NCBI RefSeq assembly: GCF_040939455.1
Contig: NC_134116.1
Location: 69,643,900-69,707,899, forward strand
Reading direction: 5' to 3'
Length of the DNA stretch: 64,000 bases
Origin: Microcebus murinus
Taxonomy: Eukaryota > Chordata > Mammalia > Primates > Cheirogaleidae
Both the position numbers and the translations under genes were made by a program. The notes under the pieces are model-generated. The model was not told where the DNA came from and did not search any database. It worked only from the letters and a program-made list of their open reading frames with translations. Positions within the stretch are counted from its first letter, which is position 1. Each line of letters opens with the position of its first letter. Positions 11,887-22,650 of the stretch are shown here, in pieces.

Positions 11887-13782
11887 AAGCATTTTTGAGA
11901 TTGCTGTAAGATTTGACCCCTCTGTGCCCAGTAATGTTTATCAGGCATTTGAAAAATTAAACGCCCAGCTGTTGTCCCTGTGGTCCAATTTCTAAAACCA
12001 AGAATCATTAACTGTCTGGGATAAGAGACATGGAGGAAGACAAATCTAGTTACTGTCTGTCTGGTGATTCTTGCATCTGGTCTTTTTCCTTATCCTTTTC
12101 ATTCCGCCAGGGGGGAAAATATCATTCATGGATGGTATACCGATACTTCTGGCTCTGTTTTTGAATGCCTCAGGAATTATTCAACTTTTCCTTTATGGTA
12201 GTCTAATCCTACATGTCTCTTTGCCCTAATCTATTTTTAATAGCCAAGAGACAAATAAATTTGGTTTCCTCCCTTTTGATGAGCAGTTGTTTGAGAAAGG
12301 GCTGTATTAATTTGACTCATTTCTATTATTTTCTAGCACGTTCTAATTATGATGCAAAAAAAAAAACAACAACAACAAAGAAACTTAGAGAAATCAAGGA
12401 GGAAATGAACTTGTTGACTTGGAGAACATATATCTCACTAATCCTGTGTTTGGTAGGCCAGAGTCTCTTACAGAAGCAAGTTTCCTACTCCTAATTTGGA
12501 AGGCAAGACCAAGGGTGGGGCTAAGAAGCCCCTGCTAAGCACCACAGTGGCCCTCCACAAATATTTATTGAATTTTTAAAAAGATGAATGAGAAGACTCA
12601 AGGAAAAAGATTGTTTCTAGAGGAGTTCCATAGATCTTTTCTTTATTATTTGGTGACATTACAGAGTGGCTGGAATATGAGTAGTACAGTTGTATGTTTC
12701 CTAGAATCTATTACATGTTTGACCTTTTTGAGTCATATTTGCAAGGTTTACAGTACCTATATTTTGATGACTGCATTGGGCATCAAGAGACAATGCAGTT
12801 CTTGCACATTTTATTACAGCCATTTAAATCGCAATTATCATCTTCTGGTGAGTGAAAGCCACTCCCTTTGTTCCGCACGCTGGTCTGCCGCTGTGAGGAC
12901 CAGCATTGAGCTGAGGAGGGACCCGACAGAGTATTTAATCATAAGATGGAGGAAAAGTTGCAGAGACTTGAACACATGGGACAGTTAAAAACGAACAGCA
13001 TTTTCAGCATATTTTAGAGGACTTCCCAGCCCTTCAAGGTCACTGCGCTAAGTACTTAAAGGTTCTGATAGGAGGCAAAGCCAGAGGGGGCTAGAGGCCA
13101 CCGTCTTGATCTGTTAAGATAACCTGGTGTTTTTCTCCTTAAATACAGTGCTTCCTCACGGTCTAATTAAGAATGGTACTCTTGGAACCTCTCTCCCCGA
13201 AGGACGTTCTAAACGTCAGTTTGAAATGGGTGGGCGCATTGTTTAATACCGCACAGGTGGTTGGCAAATTCCACTAAGATTTCAGAGGATTCTTATGCAC
13301 AAAGGAGATTGAAAGAAATCGCTTTTGTGGAGAGAGTCCATTCCCTGTAACCGTATCTTTGACTTGCCAGGAGCTGGGTTTCTGAGGCAACTACTGCCTT
13401 CTTCTAACTGTGGCCATCTGCTTGTCTATCTATCCCTCTCGTCCACAGGGGAGCCCAGGAAGAGAAGGAGAAGATAAAATTCCAGACGGGTACCTGGGGT
13501 TCATCTGGCCTAGGCGTTTGTCTAACCCAGTGCATGAATTTGACTCTTTTTCATATGAAAGTATCTTAACAATTTTTAGTACTTTTCTGCCACTTCCATA
13601 TCAGTGATGTTTGGCAACTGTGCTCTCTTAGGGTGGTCTAACCAAGGACTATATCTGGTCAGCTGGTGTTCCAGGAGAGGAGGTGTTGGTGACACCATCA
13701 GGCCTTGATGCAGTGGGCCTGGGGAGAATGGCACTGCACACTCTCTTTTTTGAAAATTTAAGTGACAAAGGACATATCAAAG
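11887..13782. other. Unique DNA with one 134-codon chance frame
   Basis: About 1.9 kb. The open frame at 12584-12988 (+) is among the longest in the window, but its protein has no family signature, low-complexity bias or exon-like flanks that I recognise. At 12535-12580 'aatatttattgaattttt' may be an L2/MIR 3'-end scrap. A putative 41-bp exon at 13449-13489 is considered separately and not accepted. Confidence 0.45.
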
Positions 13783-13784
13783 TA

Positions 13785-14277
13785 CAGTTGGTTCTTGAAC
13801 AATGTGGGGGCTGGGGGTTGTCACCCCCCCCCTTCTGCACAGTCAGAAATCCACATATAACTTTTGACTCCTTTAAAACTTAACTACTAATAGCCTACTG
13901 TTGACCGGAAGCCCTACTGGTAGCATGAACAGTCGATCAATACATATATTTTGTATGTTACATGTAGTATATACTGTATTCTTACAGTAAAGCAAGCTAG
14001 AGGTAAGAAAATGTTATTAATAAAGTCATAAGGGAGAGAATGTATTTACTATTCATTAAGTGGCAGTGGATCATCGTAATGGTCTTCATCCTCATCATCT
14101 TCATGTTTTGGGCTGAGGAGGAGGAAGTTGGTCTTGTGACTCAGGAGGCGGAAGAGGTGGAGGAGGTGGAAGGGGAGGCAGGAGAGGCAAGCACACTTGG
14201 GGTAACTTTTGTTGAAAAAAATCTGTGTGTAAGTGGACTCATGCAATTCAAACCTGTGCTGTTCAAGGGTCACACTG
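13785..14277 (-). mobile_element. Tigger-type (Tc1/mariner) DNA transposon, non-autonomous
   Basis: The element begins CAGTTGGTTCTTGAACAA and ends in the near inverted complement TTGTTCAAGGGTCACACTG in substance ('ctgttcaagggtcacactg'), with TA dinucleotides at 13783-13784 and 14278-14279, the target duplication of Tc1/mariner elements. The interior ('cctactgttgaccggaag', 'agaggtggaggaggtgga') matches what I recall of the pogo-like MER2/Tigger families. About 493 bp is too short for a transposase gene, so it was mobilised in trans. The open frame at 14040-14327 lies mostly inside it and is a chance frame. Strand is relative to a remembered consensus and is tentative. Confidence 0.85.
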
Positions 14278-14279
14278 TA

Positions 14280-15261
14280 ATTGCTAAAAGAGCAACTGCT
14301 GGAGGGAAGATTATCTGGAGGGGGTAGATTGCTGGCCTCTCCACCCTCATTAGCTAATGCATGCCCAGGGCCTCGGTATGCAGGATGCGGAGTTCTCTTC
14401 AAAGTATTATGGTCTTACAGCATTGACTAGAGTAAATGAAATATAAAAGGAAAACAAAGTTTTTTCTAAAGAATGCTTATGTAAATCAGTCCCTCTGTTT
14501 AATTTCTACAACCTTTCTACTTAGGTTGAATATATGTTATTTTTCCTGGAAGAGGTGAGAGAGCATATTTAAGCACTGGAGTGACGCAATCCACTGTAAA
14601 TTGTGTGTGTCTGCATTTCAGGTAGACACGGAAGTGGAGATAGCAGTTCCCAGTGTTTTCTACCCAGACATGGGTTAGGATTCCAGAACAAGGAGACTTT
14701 CCAAGAATGCAATTTCTTGGAAATACTTGCTTTTGAAGGCCACATTAGGCATGACTTTTAAATTGGAGCTATTAAAATTTGCATTTCAAAGCCACCTAAT
14801 CTGCCCTCTATTCTTTTGAACTGTGGGCGGTCTTCCTAAGTAGATTTTGATTTCAGCATACTTAATTTTTTTAAAAAAATGTGACTTTGAATTTTTTTTC
14901 TGTTTCATTAGGTCTCTTTATAATCTGTCCAAAAAGTTATTTAATAATGCACAGAGTAATGAGATTGTGTCTTCAAAATTTACATTGTTTTTGTAAGACT
15001 TTATGATATTAGACTATATTTAATGAGGTATTAGGGAAAGGAATAATTTGGGGGAAATATTCTTGAGTCAAATTGAGTTCTTAGCTTCATTATATTAATA
15101 ATTATTTAATTTTGACTTTTTTCCCTTAAAATTGCTTTCACTTTAACTATTTAATTAATGTTACACTAAATTATTATTATGCACTGAAATAATTATTTTG
15201 TGGTATGAGTGATATAAAACTTCTATTAATACTAAACACTTAAGTCTGTAGTTATATGAAG
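14280..15261. other. Unique DNA, AT-rich toward 15.2 kb
   Basis: About 1 kb with no recognised repeat or exon. The open frame at 14049-14402 (-) is mostly antisense to the Tigger element. Confidence 0.5.
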
Positions 15262-15457
15262 CAGAGTTTCTCAACCTGCACTATTGGCATTTTGGGCCAA
15301 ATAAGTCTTTGTTGTAAGGGACTGACCCATGCATTGTAGACTGTTTAGCAGCATTCACTATAGAACAGTAGAGCTCACATGTGACAACTAAAAATGTCTC
15401 CAGATGATGTGAAATGTCCTTTGGGAGGCAAAATCACCCCTGGTTGAGAACTACTCA
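15262..15457 (-). mobile_element. MER5A-like hAT DNA transposon
   Basis: The left end CAGAGTTTCTCAACCTGCAC and 'tattggcattttgggcc' match the reverse complement of the MER5A 3' end; the right end 'cccctggttgagaactact' matches its 5' end. Length (about 196 bp) fits MER5A. The flanks ATATGAAG and ATGTAAAG may be a decayed 8-bp TSD. It has no coding capacity. Confidence 0.88.
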
Positions 15458-15887
15458 TGTAAAGTCAACACTCTTTCTTCCTAATAACAGAAAGGGGCTC
15501 CTTGCCTTATAGAATGAAAGCAGAAACAGTGTGGGATGCAAAAATAACTGTGGAAATCTGACTTGAAACATCATAGTGTAGATCAATGTCCTGAGTTAAG
15601 TAAAACTCAAAATCAAAACCAAGCTAAATATTGAAATAATGCAAGAATCTATAAATTGTTTATATTTATATAAAATATTTCTGGACTGAGATTAATATGA
15701 ACTGAAATATGACTTGGAGTACTATCTGGAACAAGCTAGCAGTTGAATTTTAGACTACTAAAGGAAGCTGATATATCAGATTCAAAATGCTGTTGTCTTT
15801 GATGAACATTTCCGGAGTATTTATAGTATCCTTGACCAGTGTAAGAGAACACAGGGTAGACTGGACGCTTTTTGTTTAGTTCCTATC

Positions 15888-15891
<4 letters not shown>
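15458..15891. other. Unique DNA, nothing recognised
   Basis: About 430 A+T-rich bases without a repeat or open frame of note. Confidence 0.5.

Positions 15892-15921
<30 letters not shown>
15892..15921. repeat. (TA)n microsatellite
   Basis: Fifteen TA units adjoin the poly(T) of the following Alu. It may have expanded from the A-rich tail or the insertion site. Confidence 0.95.
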
Positions 15922-15952
<31 letters not shown>

Positions 15953-16268
15953 AGAAAGAATCTCAGTTTGCTGCCTTGGCTAGAGTGAGTGCCATGGGAT
16001 CAGCCTAGCTCACAGCAACCTCAAACTCCTAGGCTCAAGCGATCCTCCTGCCTCAGCCTCCTGAGTAGCTGGGACTACAGGCATGAGCCACCATGCCTGG
16101 TTAATTTTTTGTTTCATTTTTAGTTGACTGGTTAATTTTTTCTATTTTTAGTAGAGATATGGGGTGTCACTTTTGCTCAAGCTGGTCTCGAACTCCTGAG
16201 CTCAAGCAATCTTCCTGCCTCGGCCTCCCAGAGTGATAGGATTACAGGCGTGAGCCACCATGCCCAGC
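15922..16268 (-). mobile_element. Strepsirrhine-type Alu SINE
   Basis: A complete dimeric Alu in reverse orientation, poly(T) at the left and 'gtgagccaccatgcccagcc' at the right. It has an extended linker ('catttttagttgactggtta'), like the lemur-type copies, but is more diverged. A TSD is hard to define because of the neighbouring (TA)n; 'ctaatt' flanks both sides. Confidence 0.93.
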
Positions 16269-16714
16269 CTAATTCCTATATTTTTATGTCTTGACATTAA
16301 CATATATTTCCATTTTGGTTTTCTCTCTGTCTTAATCTGTTTACGTGTGTGTGTTTCTTTTTTTTTATTTCAAAATATTAATGGGGTTCAAGTGTTTTTG
16401 TTACATGAATAGCTTTTATACTGCTTAAATCAGGGCTATTGGTGTGCCCATCACCCGAATAGTGTTCATCATACCTGTTGGGTAGGTTTTTTTTTTTTTT
16501 TACCCCTCCCCTCTTTCCCCCACTTCTTGATATGCAATGATCTTCTCTCTGTGCCCACATGTGCCCACTGATTAGTTCCAACTTATTAGAGAGTGCATGT
16601 AGTGTTTGTTTTTCCATTCCTGAGATACTTCACTTAGGATAATGATCTCCAGTTCATCCAAATTGCTACAAAAGACATTATATTATTCCTTTTTATGGCT
16701 GAGTAGCACAGTAT

Positions 16715-16719
16715 GGTGT

Positions 16720-16766
<47 letters not shown>
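16715..16766. repeat. (TG)n microsatellite inside L1
   Basis: About 25 TG units replace the short 'tggtgtatatata' region expected at this point of the L1, so the tract likely expanded after insertion. Confidence 0.95.
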
Positions 16767-16768
<2 letters not shown>

Positions 16769-17197
16769 ACACTACATTTTGTTAATCCACTCATGAATTG
16801 ATGGGTACTTAGGTTGATCCCACATCTTTGTGATTGTGAGTTGTGCTGCAATAAACATTTGAGTGCAGGTGTCTTTTTGATAAAATGACTTCTTTTCCTT
16901 TGGGTAGAAACCCAGTAGTGGGATTGTTGGGTCGAATGGTAAGTCTCTATTTCTTTCTTTGAAGAATCTCCCTGCTGTTTTCCATAGAGGTTATACTAAT
17001 TTGCAATCTCACCAACAGTGTATAAGTGTTCCTTCTCTCTGCATTCATGGCAGCATCTGTTGTTTTTTGACTTTTTAATAAAGGCCATTCTAACAGGAGT
17101 AAGGTGATATCTCATTGTGGTTTTGATTTGTATTTCCCTGACGTTAGTGATATTGAGCATTTTTTCATGTTTGTTGGCCATTTGTCTATCTTCTTTT

Positions 17198-17275
17198 ATT
17201 TTATTTTATTTATTTATTTTTTTATCTCAAATTCTGTGGGTACAAATATTGTTAGGGTTATATATTTTGCCCCTG
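17198..17275 (-). mobile_element. Tiny nested L1 3' end with a 15-bp TSD
   Basis: The text TGTCTATCTTCTTTT occurs at 17183-17197 and again at 17276-17290. Between the copies are 78 bases: an interrupted T-rich tract, then 'tctcaaattctgtgggtac' and 'gttagggttatatattttgcc', which resembles the 3' terminus of a primate L1. Outside it, the surrounding L1 reads on without loss. This is a severely 5'-truncated target-primed insertion into the older L1. Confidence 0.8.
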
Positions 17276-17625
17276 TGTCTATCTTCTTTTGAAAAACTTT
17301 TGTTTGTATCTTTTGCACACTTTTTAATGGGGTTGTTTGTTTTTTCTTGCTGATTTGCTTGAGTTCTTTGTAGATTCTGGATATTAGCCAATTATTGGAT
17401 GTGTAGTTTATGAATATTTTCTCCTATTCTGTAGGTTATCTATTTACTCTGTTGATTATTTCCTTTTCTGTGCCGAAGAACTCTTCTGTCTAGAAGAGTT
17501 TTTCCCTCATTTTCTTTGGAATTTTTATGGTTTCATGCCTTATATTTAAGTCTTTTGAACATCTTAAATTAATTTTTGTATATAGTGAGAGATAGGGGTC
17601 CTGTTTCACTTTTCTGCATGTATCT

Positions 17626-17852
17626 GTCTCTGCCTTCATCTTCCGTGATGCCATATTCTCTTGGTTTTCATGCTGCTTTTTTTTGTCTCATCTCTCTGCT
17701 TTCCTTTCTTATACCTCTTCACCCTACCACAGGTTACCCCCCACAGGCTAGTTGAGGTGCTCCTTTTCTCCCTTCCTTTCCTGTTAACTCCCAGTCATCC
17801 GAAATGCAGGCCCACAATCCCTTTTCTGCTCTTCCTAATCCCTCAAAACTGT
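17626..17852. other. Pyrimidine-rich unique DNA
   Basis: A short C+T-rich gap between the L1 and the next Alu. The open frame at 17661-17861 is a by-product of its composition. Confidence 0.5.
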
Positions 17853-17862
17853 AGAAACTGAA

Positions 17863-18203
<341 letters not shown>

Positions 18204-18220
18204 AGAAACTGAATTTTTTT

Positions 18221-19678
18221 GCATAACTCATTTGTTAGCAAAACGTGACCCAGTTGATGCAAGGCTTTTAGAATCATTATTAATCCCACCTAATGTGGAT
18301 ATGTAAACATGTCACTGTAGAATTGTTAATGTGGTGATCATGAGCTGTTGCCCAGACACCATTGTTGGGGATAAGTAATGTGTGATCTATGTACTGCACT
18401 ATTTTTCTAAAATCTGAAAAATTCAGAATTCTAGTACATTTGGCTTCCCCAGCATTGGGTAAGTTACGACTACTACTTTTATGTGCAGCTTCACAAAAAA
18501 GCTCTTAAAGGTCTCTTCATTGCTTTCCTTTGTGTATCTCCAACTGTTGGTGTGGCATTCTTTTAATGCTTGAAAGAATTTGTTTACAATAATGGCATTT
18601 CACTTCCCTTGCTTTAGGAAACAGAATATTCTTGATGGTCTTGTTGGTACCGAGTACTCCAGTCTTTAAAACTTAAGGTTATCTTAACATTTCCTTTTCT
18701 CTGCTTGCCCTGCCTGTTAATTTCCTAAGGCTTTCTAGATCCTCATGCATGAGTTCCTTTCCATTTCCATGATCACTTCCAGTGGTTTTAGTCCTGAGTT
18801 GCTGCATCAGCCTCCATTTGCACATGGCCACCATAACTAATGTTTCTTCTATCTGTGACTGATTGTGACTTTGCCGAGTACCATAGGCATTTCCACAACC
18901 TCCCTGACATGGCCTTGTCTCCAGCCATGTAGCAACTGGTGCTTTTCTGCACCATCCAGACGTAGACTTTTTAATGTAATGTGTTTTGATGCCACATCCT
19001 GTTCCTTGGTTGACTTTCCCTGACTGCCATGCTCCTTTTCTCACCATCTCTCCGTCATTCCCCTCAGTTTCATCTTCTCCAAACAGCCTCCCCTTCATGC
19101 AGCGAGGCACATTTTAGAGGAGGATTGCATTCCCAAAGACCTAGTGAAAATGCAAAATTCACAAGAATCAGGGCTCATTTTTCTTGTAGGAAATGAGTCA
19201 CATTATACAAAATTGTGTGCGTAAAGTGACAACCTTTTAATGTTTTCTATCACCATTTCAAATTCCCATAAAATAAGACCATTTTGGAACTCTACCAAAA
19301 GCTAATTGGACTTTGTATTTCCATCAGCACTTGGACTGCAATTTGTGGTGTGTTACTATCTGCTTGCTCCAGTACTCAGACACTTCACCTACAGATAGCT
19401 CATCTCTCCAAACACCCTGACAATGTTTCAGTATATACAACTCATAAGCCACTTTTGATAGTAATTTGATAAAATATCATGGTTTTCTGTTGGCTGAGAT
19501 GAAAGAATAATGGGAGATTTCTACTCAGTTGAATATCCGAATCCAACTGGAGCAGATAACGTATCATTGCCAACTTGAAGGGGTTTGAGTGGCACATCCC
19601 AGGCTTTGATCCCGTGAGTATTACCCAGAGCTACACTTTGATCTGTGTGTTGGAAGAAGACATAAGTGGTATGCTTAT
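18221..19678. other. Unique DNA, no gene recognised
   Basis: About 1.45 kb. The antisense frame at 18679-19110 (143 codons) lies in a C+T-rich part that faintly recalls L2 but could not be assigned. No exon or RNA gene is apparent. Confidence 0.45.
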
Positions 19679-20047
19679 TGTCTTTGTCAGTTTGGCTGCT
19701 ATAATAGAATACCACAGACTGGCAACTTAAATGACAAACATATTTCTGCTAGTTCTGGAGGCTGGGAAGTCCAAGATCAAGGTGTCAGTAGATTCAATTC
19801 TGGTTGAGGACGCTCTTCCTGGTTTGCTGATAGCTGCCTTCTTGTTGTGTCCTCACATGGCAGAGAGAGGAATCTCTGGGGTCTCTGCCTTATTTTATGT
19901 GGACACCATTCCCATCATGCGGGCTCTACCCTCATGCCCGCATCTAAGCCTGATCACCACCCAAAGGTCCCATCTTCAATTATTATATTGGGGATTAGGA
20001 CTTCAGCATATGAATTTTGGAGAGACACAAATATTCCGCGCATAGCA
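19679..20047 (-). mobile_element. MLT1-like LTR (ERVL-MaLR), solo
   Basis: Reverse-complement MLT1 text is clear: 'agaataccacagactgg', 'agttctggaggctgggaag', 'ccaagatcaaggtgtcag', 'tgtgtcctcacatggcagag' and 'catatgaattttgg'. About 370 bp is near the usual LTR length. No internal region follows. The 5-base flanks are similar but not identical. The frames at 19731-20059 lie within it and are not genes. Confidence 0.9.
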
Positions 20048-20465
20048 CTATTTTACTAATGTACTGGTTAATGAGAGAATCAAATGATGATGACACACTA
20101 AGATGACGGGTCAGACCTACAAAGTCATATTAATATTGCGACATTGCAAGTTCTCCGTTTATGTCACCAATGTCAGTTATATAAGTATTGCCTAGGGAAA
20201 TAGGTAGATATTATAAATTCATGGAAAATAATGTAGATTTTGGTAACCTGAATGAGCCAACCATGTTTGTTAAAGGAAACACAGAACAGGGATGTGTGTG
20301 GCCCTCAGGAGGTGGCCATAGCACTGCCTTTCTCCAAGTGATCAGTCTGTTAGCTATGTTGACTGCATCTGGCCCTCCTTCCACTTTCTTACCGTTGAAT
20401 CTTGTTCAGACCTTATGGTAGCAATTTTGTTTATGCTGTTGTTTTTCTATTTGCAAATCTTTTGC
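20048..20465. other. Unique DNA, nothing recognised
   Basis: About 420 bases with a chance frame at 20188-20421 and no recognised repeat. Confidence 0.5.
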
Positions 20466-20575
20466 ACTAATAGACTTTTAGTTGCCTAAGAACAAGGGCC
20501 GTCTGTTAATCTCTCCTGTCTCCAGCACTAGCAGAGTACTTGGTACTTAATACCCTCTCAATAAACAATTACGGA
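20466..20575 (+). mobile_element. L2 LINE 3' end
   Basis: The passage 'agaacaagggccgtctgtta...agtacttggtacttaatacc' and 'ctcaataaacaatta' follows the conserved L2 3' terminus (cleavage region ending in CTCAATAAA). Confidence 0.7.
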
Positions 20576-20777
20576 ATTGCCAAACTGACCCATTTCCAGG
20601 GGGATGTTGGCAAACCAGTGGACCTCCAGAAGTTGGGGTGAGTAGATTGCTGAAACTTTTTGAGTCCAGATGACATAAGGAGTAGTTGATGGAACTGGGA
20701 TCGTTTAGGATGGAAAATAATTATGTTTGAAAAATATGTTATACTTCTTGGAACACAGAGCACAGGATATAGAAAGG

Positions 20778-20935
20778 AGATAAAACATAGTGGTTAAGAG
20801 TTAATAGTGGTGTCACCTTGGGTAAGTCTTGGTGTATCCATTTGTCAGATGGGGCAGAACAGAGTGATTCATTACCTCACTGGCTAGTAGAGAAACAGTG
20901 CTTGGCGAGGTGCTGATACTAAGTGTTTGGTGAGT
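20778..20935 (+). mobile_element. MIR SINE fragment
   Basis: It begins 'catagtggttaagag', the MIR 5' tRNA-related part, and continues with 'caccttgggtaagtctt'. The remainder is diverged. Confidence 0.7.
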
Positions 20936-21007
20936 GACATCACTGTCACTGCTCTTATATTTCTTCCTCCTCCACTCTTTCTCCTTCCCCTTCTCCACCT
21001 TCCACAG

Positions 21008-21125
21008 GCGGATTATTATATCTATGTTATAGACAGGGAAGATAAGAGTAGAAGGGTTATATGATTTGTTTGAGATTTCTTAAAAAGATGGGAGAGATGG
21101 AAGTGTGACCTAGGTTTTGATCCAT
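21008..21125 (-). mobile_element. MIR SINE fragment
   Basis: 'ttatatctatgttatagaca', 'gggttatatgatttgtttgag' and 'gtgacctaggttttgat' follow the reverse complement of MIR. It is diverged and incomplete. Confidence 0.5.
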
Positions 21126-21737
21126 TGTTATTTTTTGGACAGAACAGACATCTGCATACATTTGAGAAACATCATGTAGAACGTGGAGGTGACTCAGTCA
21201 GTGTCGTTTCCGAGGGTAGAGCCAGGGCTAATGGGTGGACATTACACACTTAGAGTACAGGGTGGCTTGTGCAATTGGAACTGGTAACCATTGGAGCTGC
21301 TGTGAGAACCAGGAATTCCTGGTTGTCAGGAAGGCGTCCATGCAGAAGCTGGGCAAGCCCACGGGGCTGGAGTGAGGGGATTTCACCACTGGGGGAGAGA
21401 ATTGTACCAGATGCCTCTAAGTCCTTTCTAAATGTAAAATCATCCTATTTATTCTGAAATTAAAATTATATTCTTCTCTCCTTCCCTAGTATCTGGAATG
21501 GCACTGAGCGGATCATAAGGAGTCAACAAATCATTGGAATAATATAATTTCATTTTAGAGGGAGAATGGAGGGAATAGAGGACTGAAGACTAAATCTTGG
21601 GGAGTGCTTGCTTGGGGAGTGTTGTACCATGTCCCTTTCTACCCTGTGCTGAGAGTGACGAGATGGGGTTGAGTGGAGAGCAGGTGGTCTTCCAGGGCTT
21701 CCAAGGGAAATGCTGTGGCCATTGTGTGTTGGAGTCC
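21126..21737. other. Unique DNA, possible faint old repeat
   Basis: About 610 bases with no confident call. 'ccagatgcctctaagtcctttctaaatgt' (21409-21437) resembles a widespread old mammalian repeat I cannot name, and 21545-21620 faintly recalls antisense L2. Confidence 0.35.
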
Positions 21738-21895
21738 CCTGATTCTTATATTCTTATTCTTATATATTATATTATTATATATTATATATAATTCTTATAT
21801 ATTATATTATATTCTAATATCTTATATTCTTATATTATATTCTAATATCTTACACGAATATTTGTGTAATATCTTACACGAATATAAGAATCAGG
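21738..21895. repeat. Palindromic AT-rich repeat
   Basis: The 158-bp block starts CCTGATTCTTATATTC (21738-21753) and ends with its exact reverse complement (21880-21895). The interior is almost pure A+T built from TATATTA and TTCTTATA words. Within it, TAATATCTTACACGAATAT occurs at 21843-21861 and 21867-21885 (24-bp period). The open frames here are compositional artefacts. Confidence 0.9.
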
Positions 21896-22494
21896 ATCTT
21901 TTTATATTCTTCCAGGGAAAATAAGGTTTGAAAAGTTTTTCTTCAGTTAAAATATGTAGAAGGTGAGTTCTCAGGAATAATCAGATTGGCTCACTGTAGC
22001 AGAGATGGAGGAGGACTTAGGTACAATCAGAGCTTTTTCAGGCATTCAGCAAATGAGTACTTGCATTAATTCTCAGGCCATTTTTGAGAACTGAGTGGTC
22101 AGCAGTTTGCAGAAACAGGCTTTACTCAATAAGGAAGATTGGAAAGTAAAGATGATATTTGAAAATAAGGTCTATGATAATTGTGAATGTGCCTATAAGA
22201 TTCTGGTATAAGGTCCACCTAGTCCAAGGAGAGAGGAGAAATAGGACATCTTTTACATTATCAATATACTGAATAGGTAACCTTGCCACATGCAGCATTT
22301 CCTTGAATAAATTTTTAAATACAATTTTCCTATTGTTAATCACTTTGTTTTTCTATGCAATGATTTCTATTCAATCTGTTCTTAAGAAAAAGAAAGTTGT
22401 CATGTGGATTTAAAAACAAAAGGATGATGAGGACAAGAAATAACAAGATATATTGAAGAGGAAGTCAAGAAGACCACACCGGCATTTCTTTCCT
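21896..22494. other. Unique DNA, nothing recognised
   Basis: About 600 bases without a recognised repeat, exon or motif. Confidence 0.5.
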
Positions 22495-22650
22495 GCCTAC
22501 ACTGTGGTTAGGCTATTACGCGTATAATCTCATTTAATTCTTATTAATTCCTTCCACATTTTACAAACATGGATTTGAGGCTCATAGGTTAAATAACTCA
22601 CCCAAGGCTCTGCAGTGTAGAAGTAGTGATCTCTCTTAAGAGTCAGGCAA
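22495..22650 (-). mobile_element. MIR SINE
   Basis: Reverse-complement MIR core: 'tataatctcatttaattctt', 'ccacattttacaaacatgga', 'tttgaggctcataggttaaa' and 'taactcacccaaggctctgc'. It is typical MIR of moderate divergence. Confidence 0.8.

Larger units (their letters stand above)
16358..17625 (-). mobile_element. L1 LINE (L1MA-like), 5'-truncated
   Basis: About 1.27 kb of reverse-complement L1 3' UTR and end of ORF2. Hallmarks include 'cacttaggataatgatctcca', 'cttttcctttgggtagaaac', 'gggattgttgggtcgaatgg' and 'tctcattgtggttttgattt'. The antisense frame at 16996-17181 gives a recognisable ORF2p C-terminal piece containing [17 protein letters not shown]. The copy is dead: truncated, frame-broken, interrupted by a (TG)n at 16715-16766 and a nested insertion at 17198-17275. 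Confidence 0.92.

Noticed and set aside
12584..12988. 134-codon open frame
   Set aside because: No recognisable domain, no exon flanks and no promoter context; such lengths arise by chance in 64 kb read in six frames.
13449..13489. Possible 41-bp internal exon with a good acceptor (CTCTCGTCCACAG) and collagen-like GSPGREGED reading
   Set aside because: The donor GTACCT is poor, the frame breaks the Gly-X-Y pattern immediately, and there is no neighbouring exon.
14040..14327. 95-codon open frame with an acidic, E/V/G-rich run
   Set aside because: It lies mostly within the non-autonomous Tigger element, where the GAGGTGGAGG repeats explain the composition.
16996..17181. Antisense frame with LINE-1 ORF2p C-terminal text
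   Set aside because: It is a truncated, frame-broken remnant inside a dead L1, so it is described with the L1 and not as a gene.
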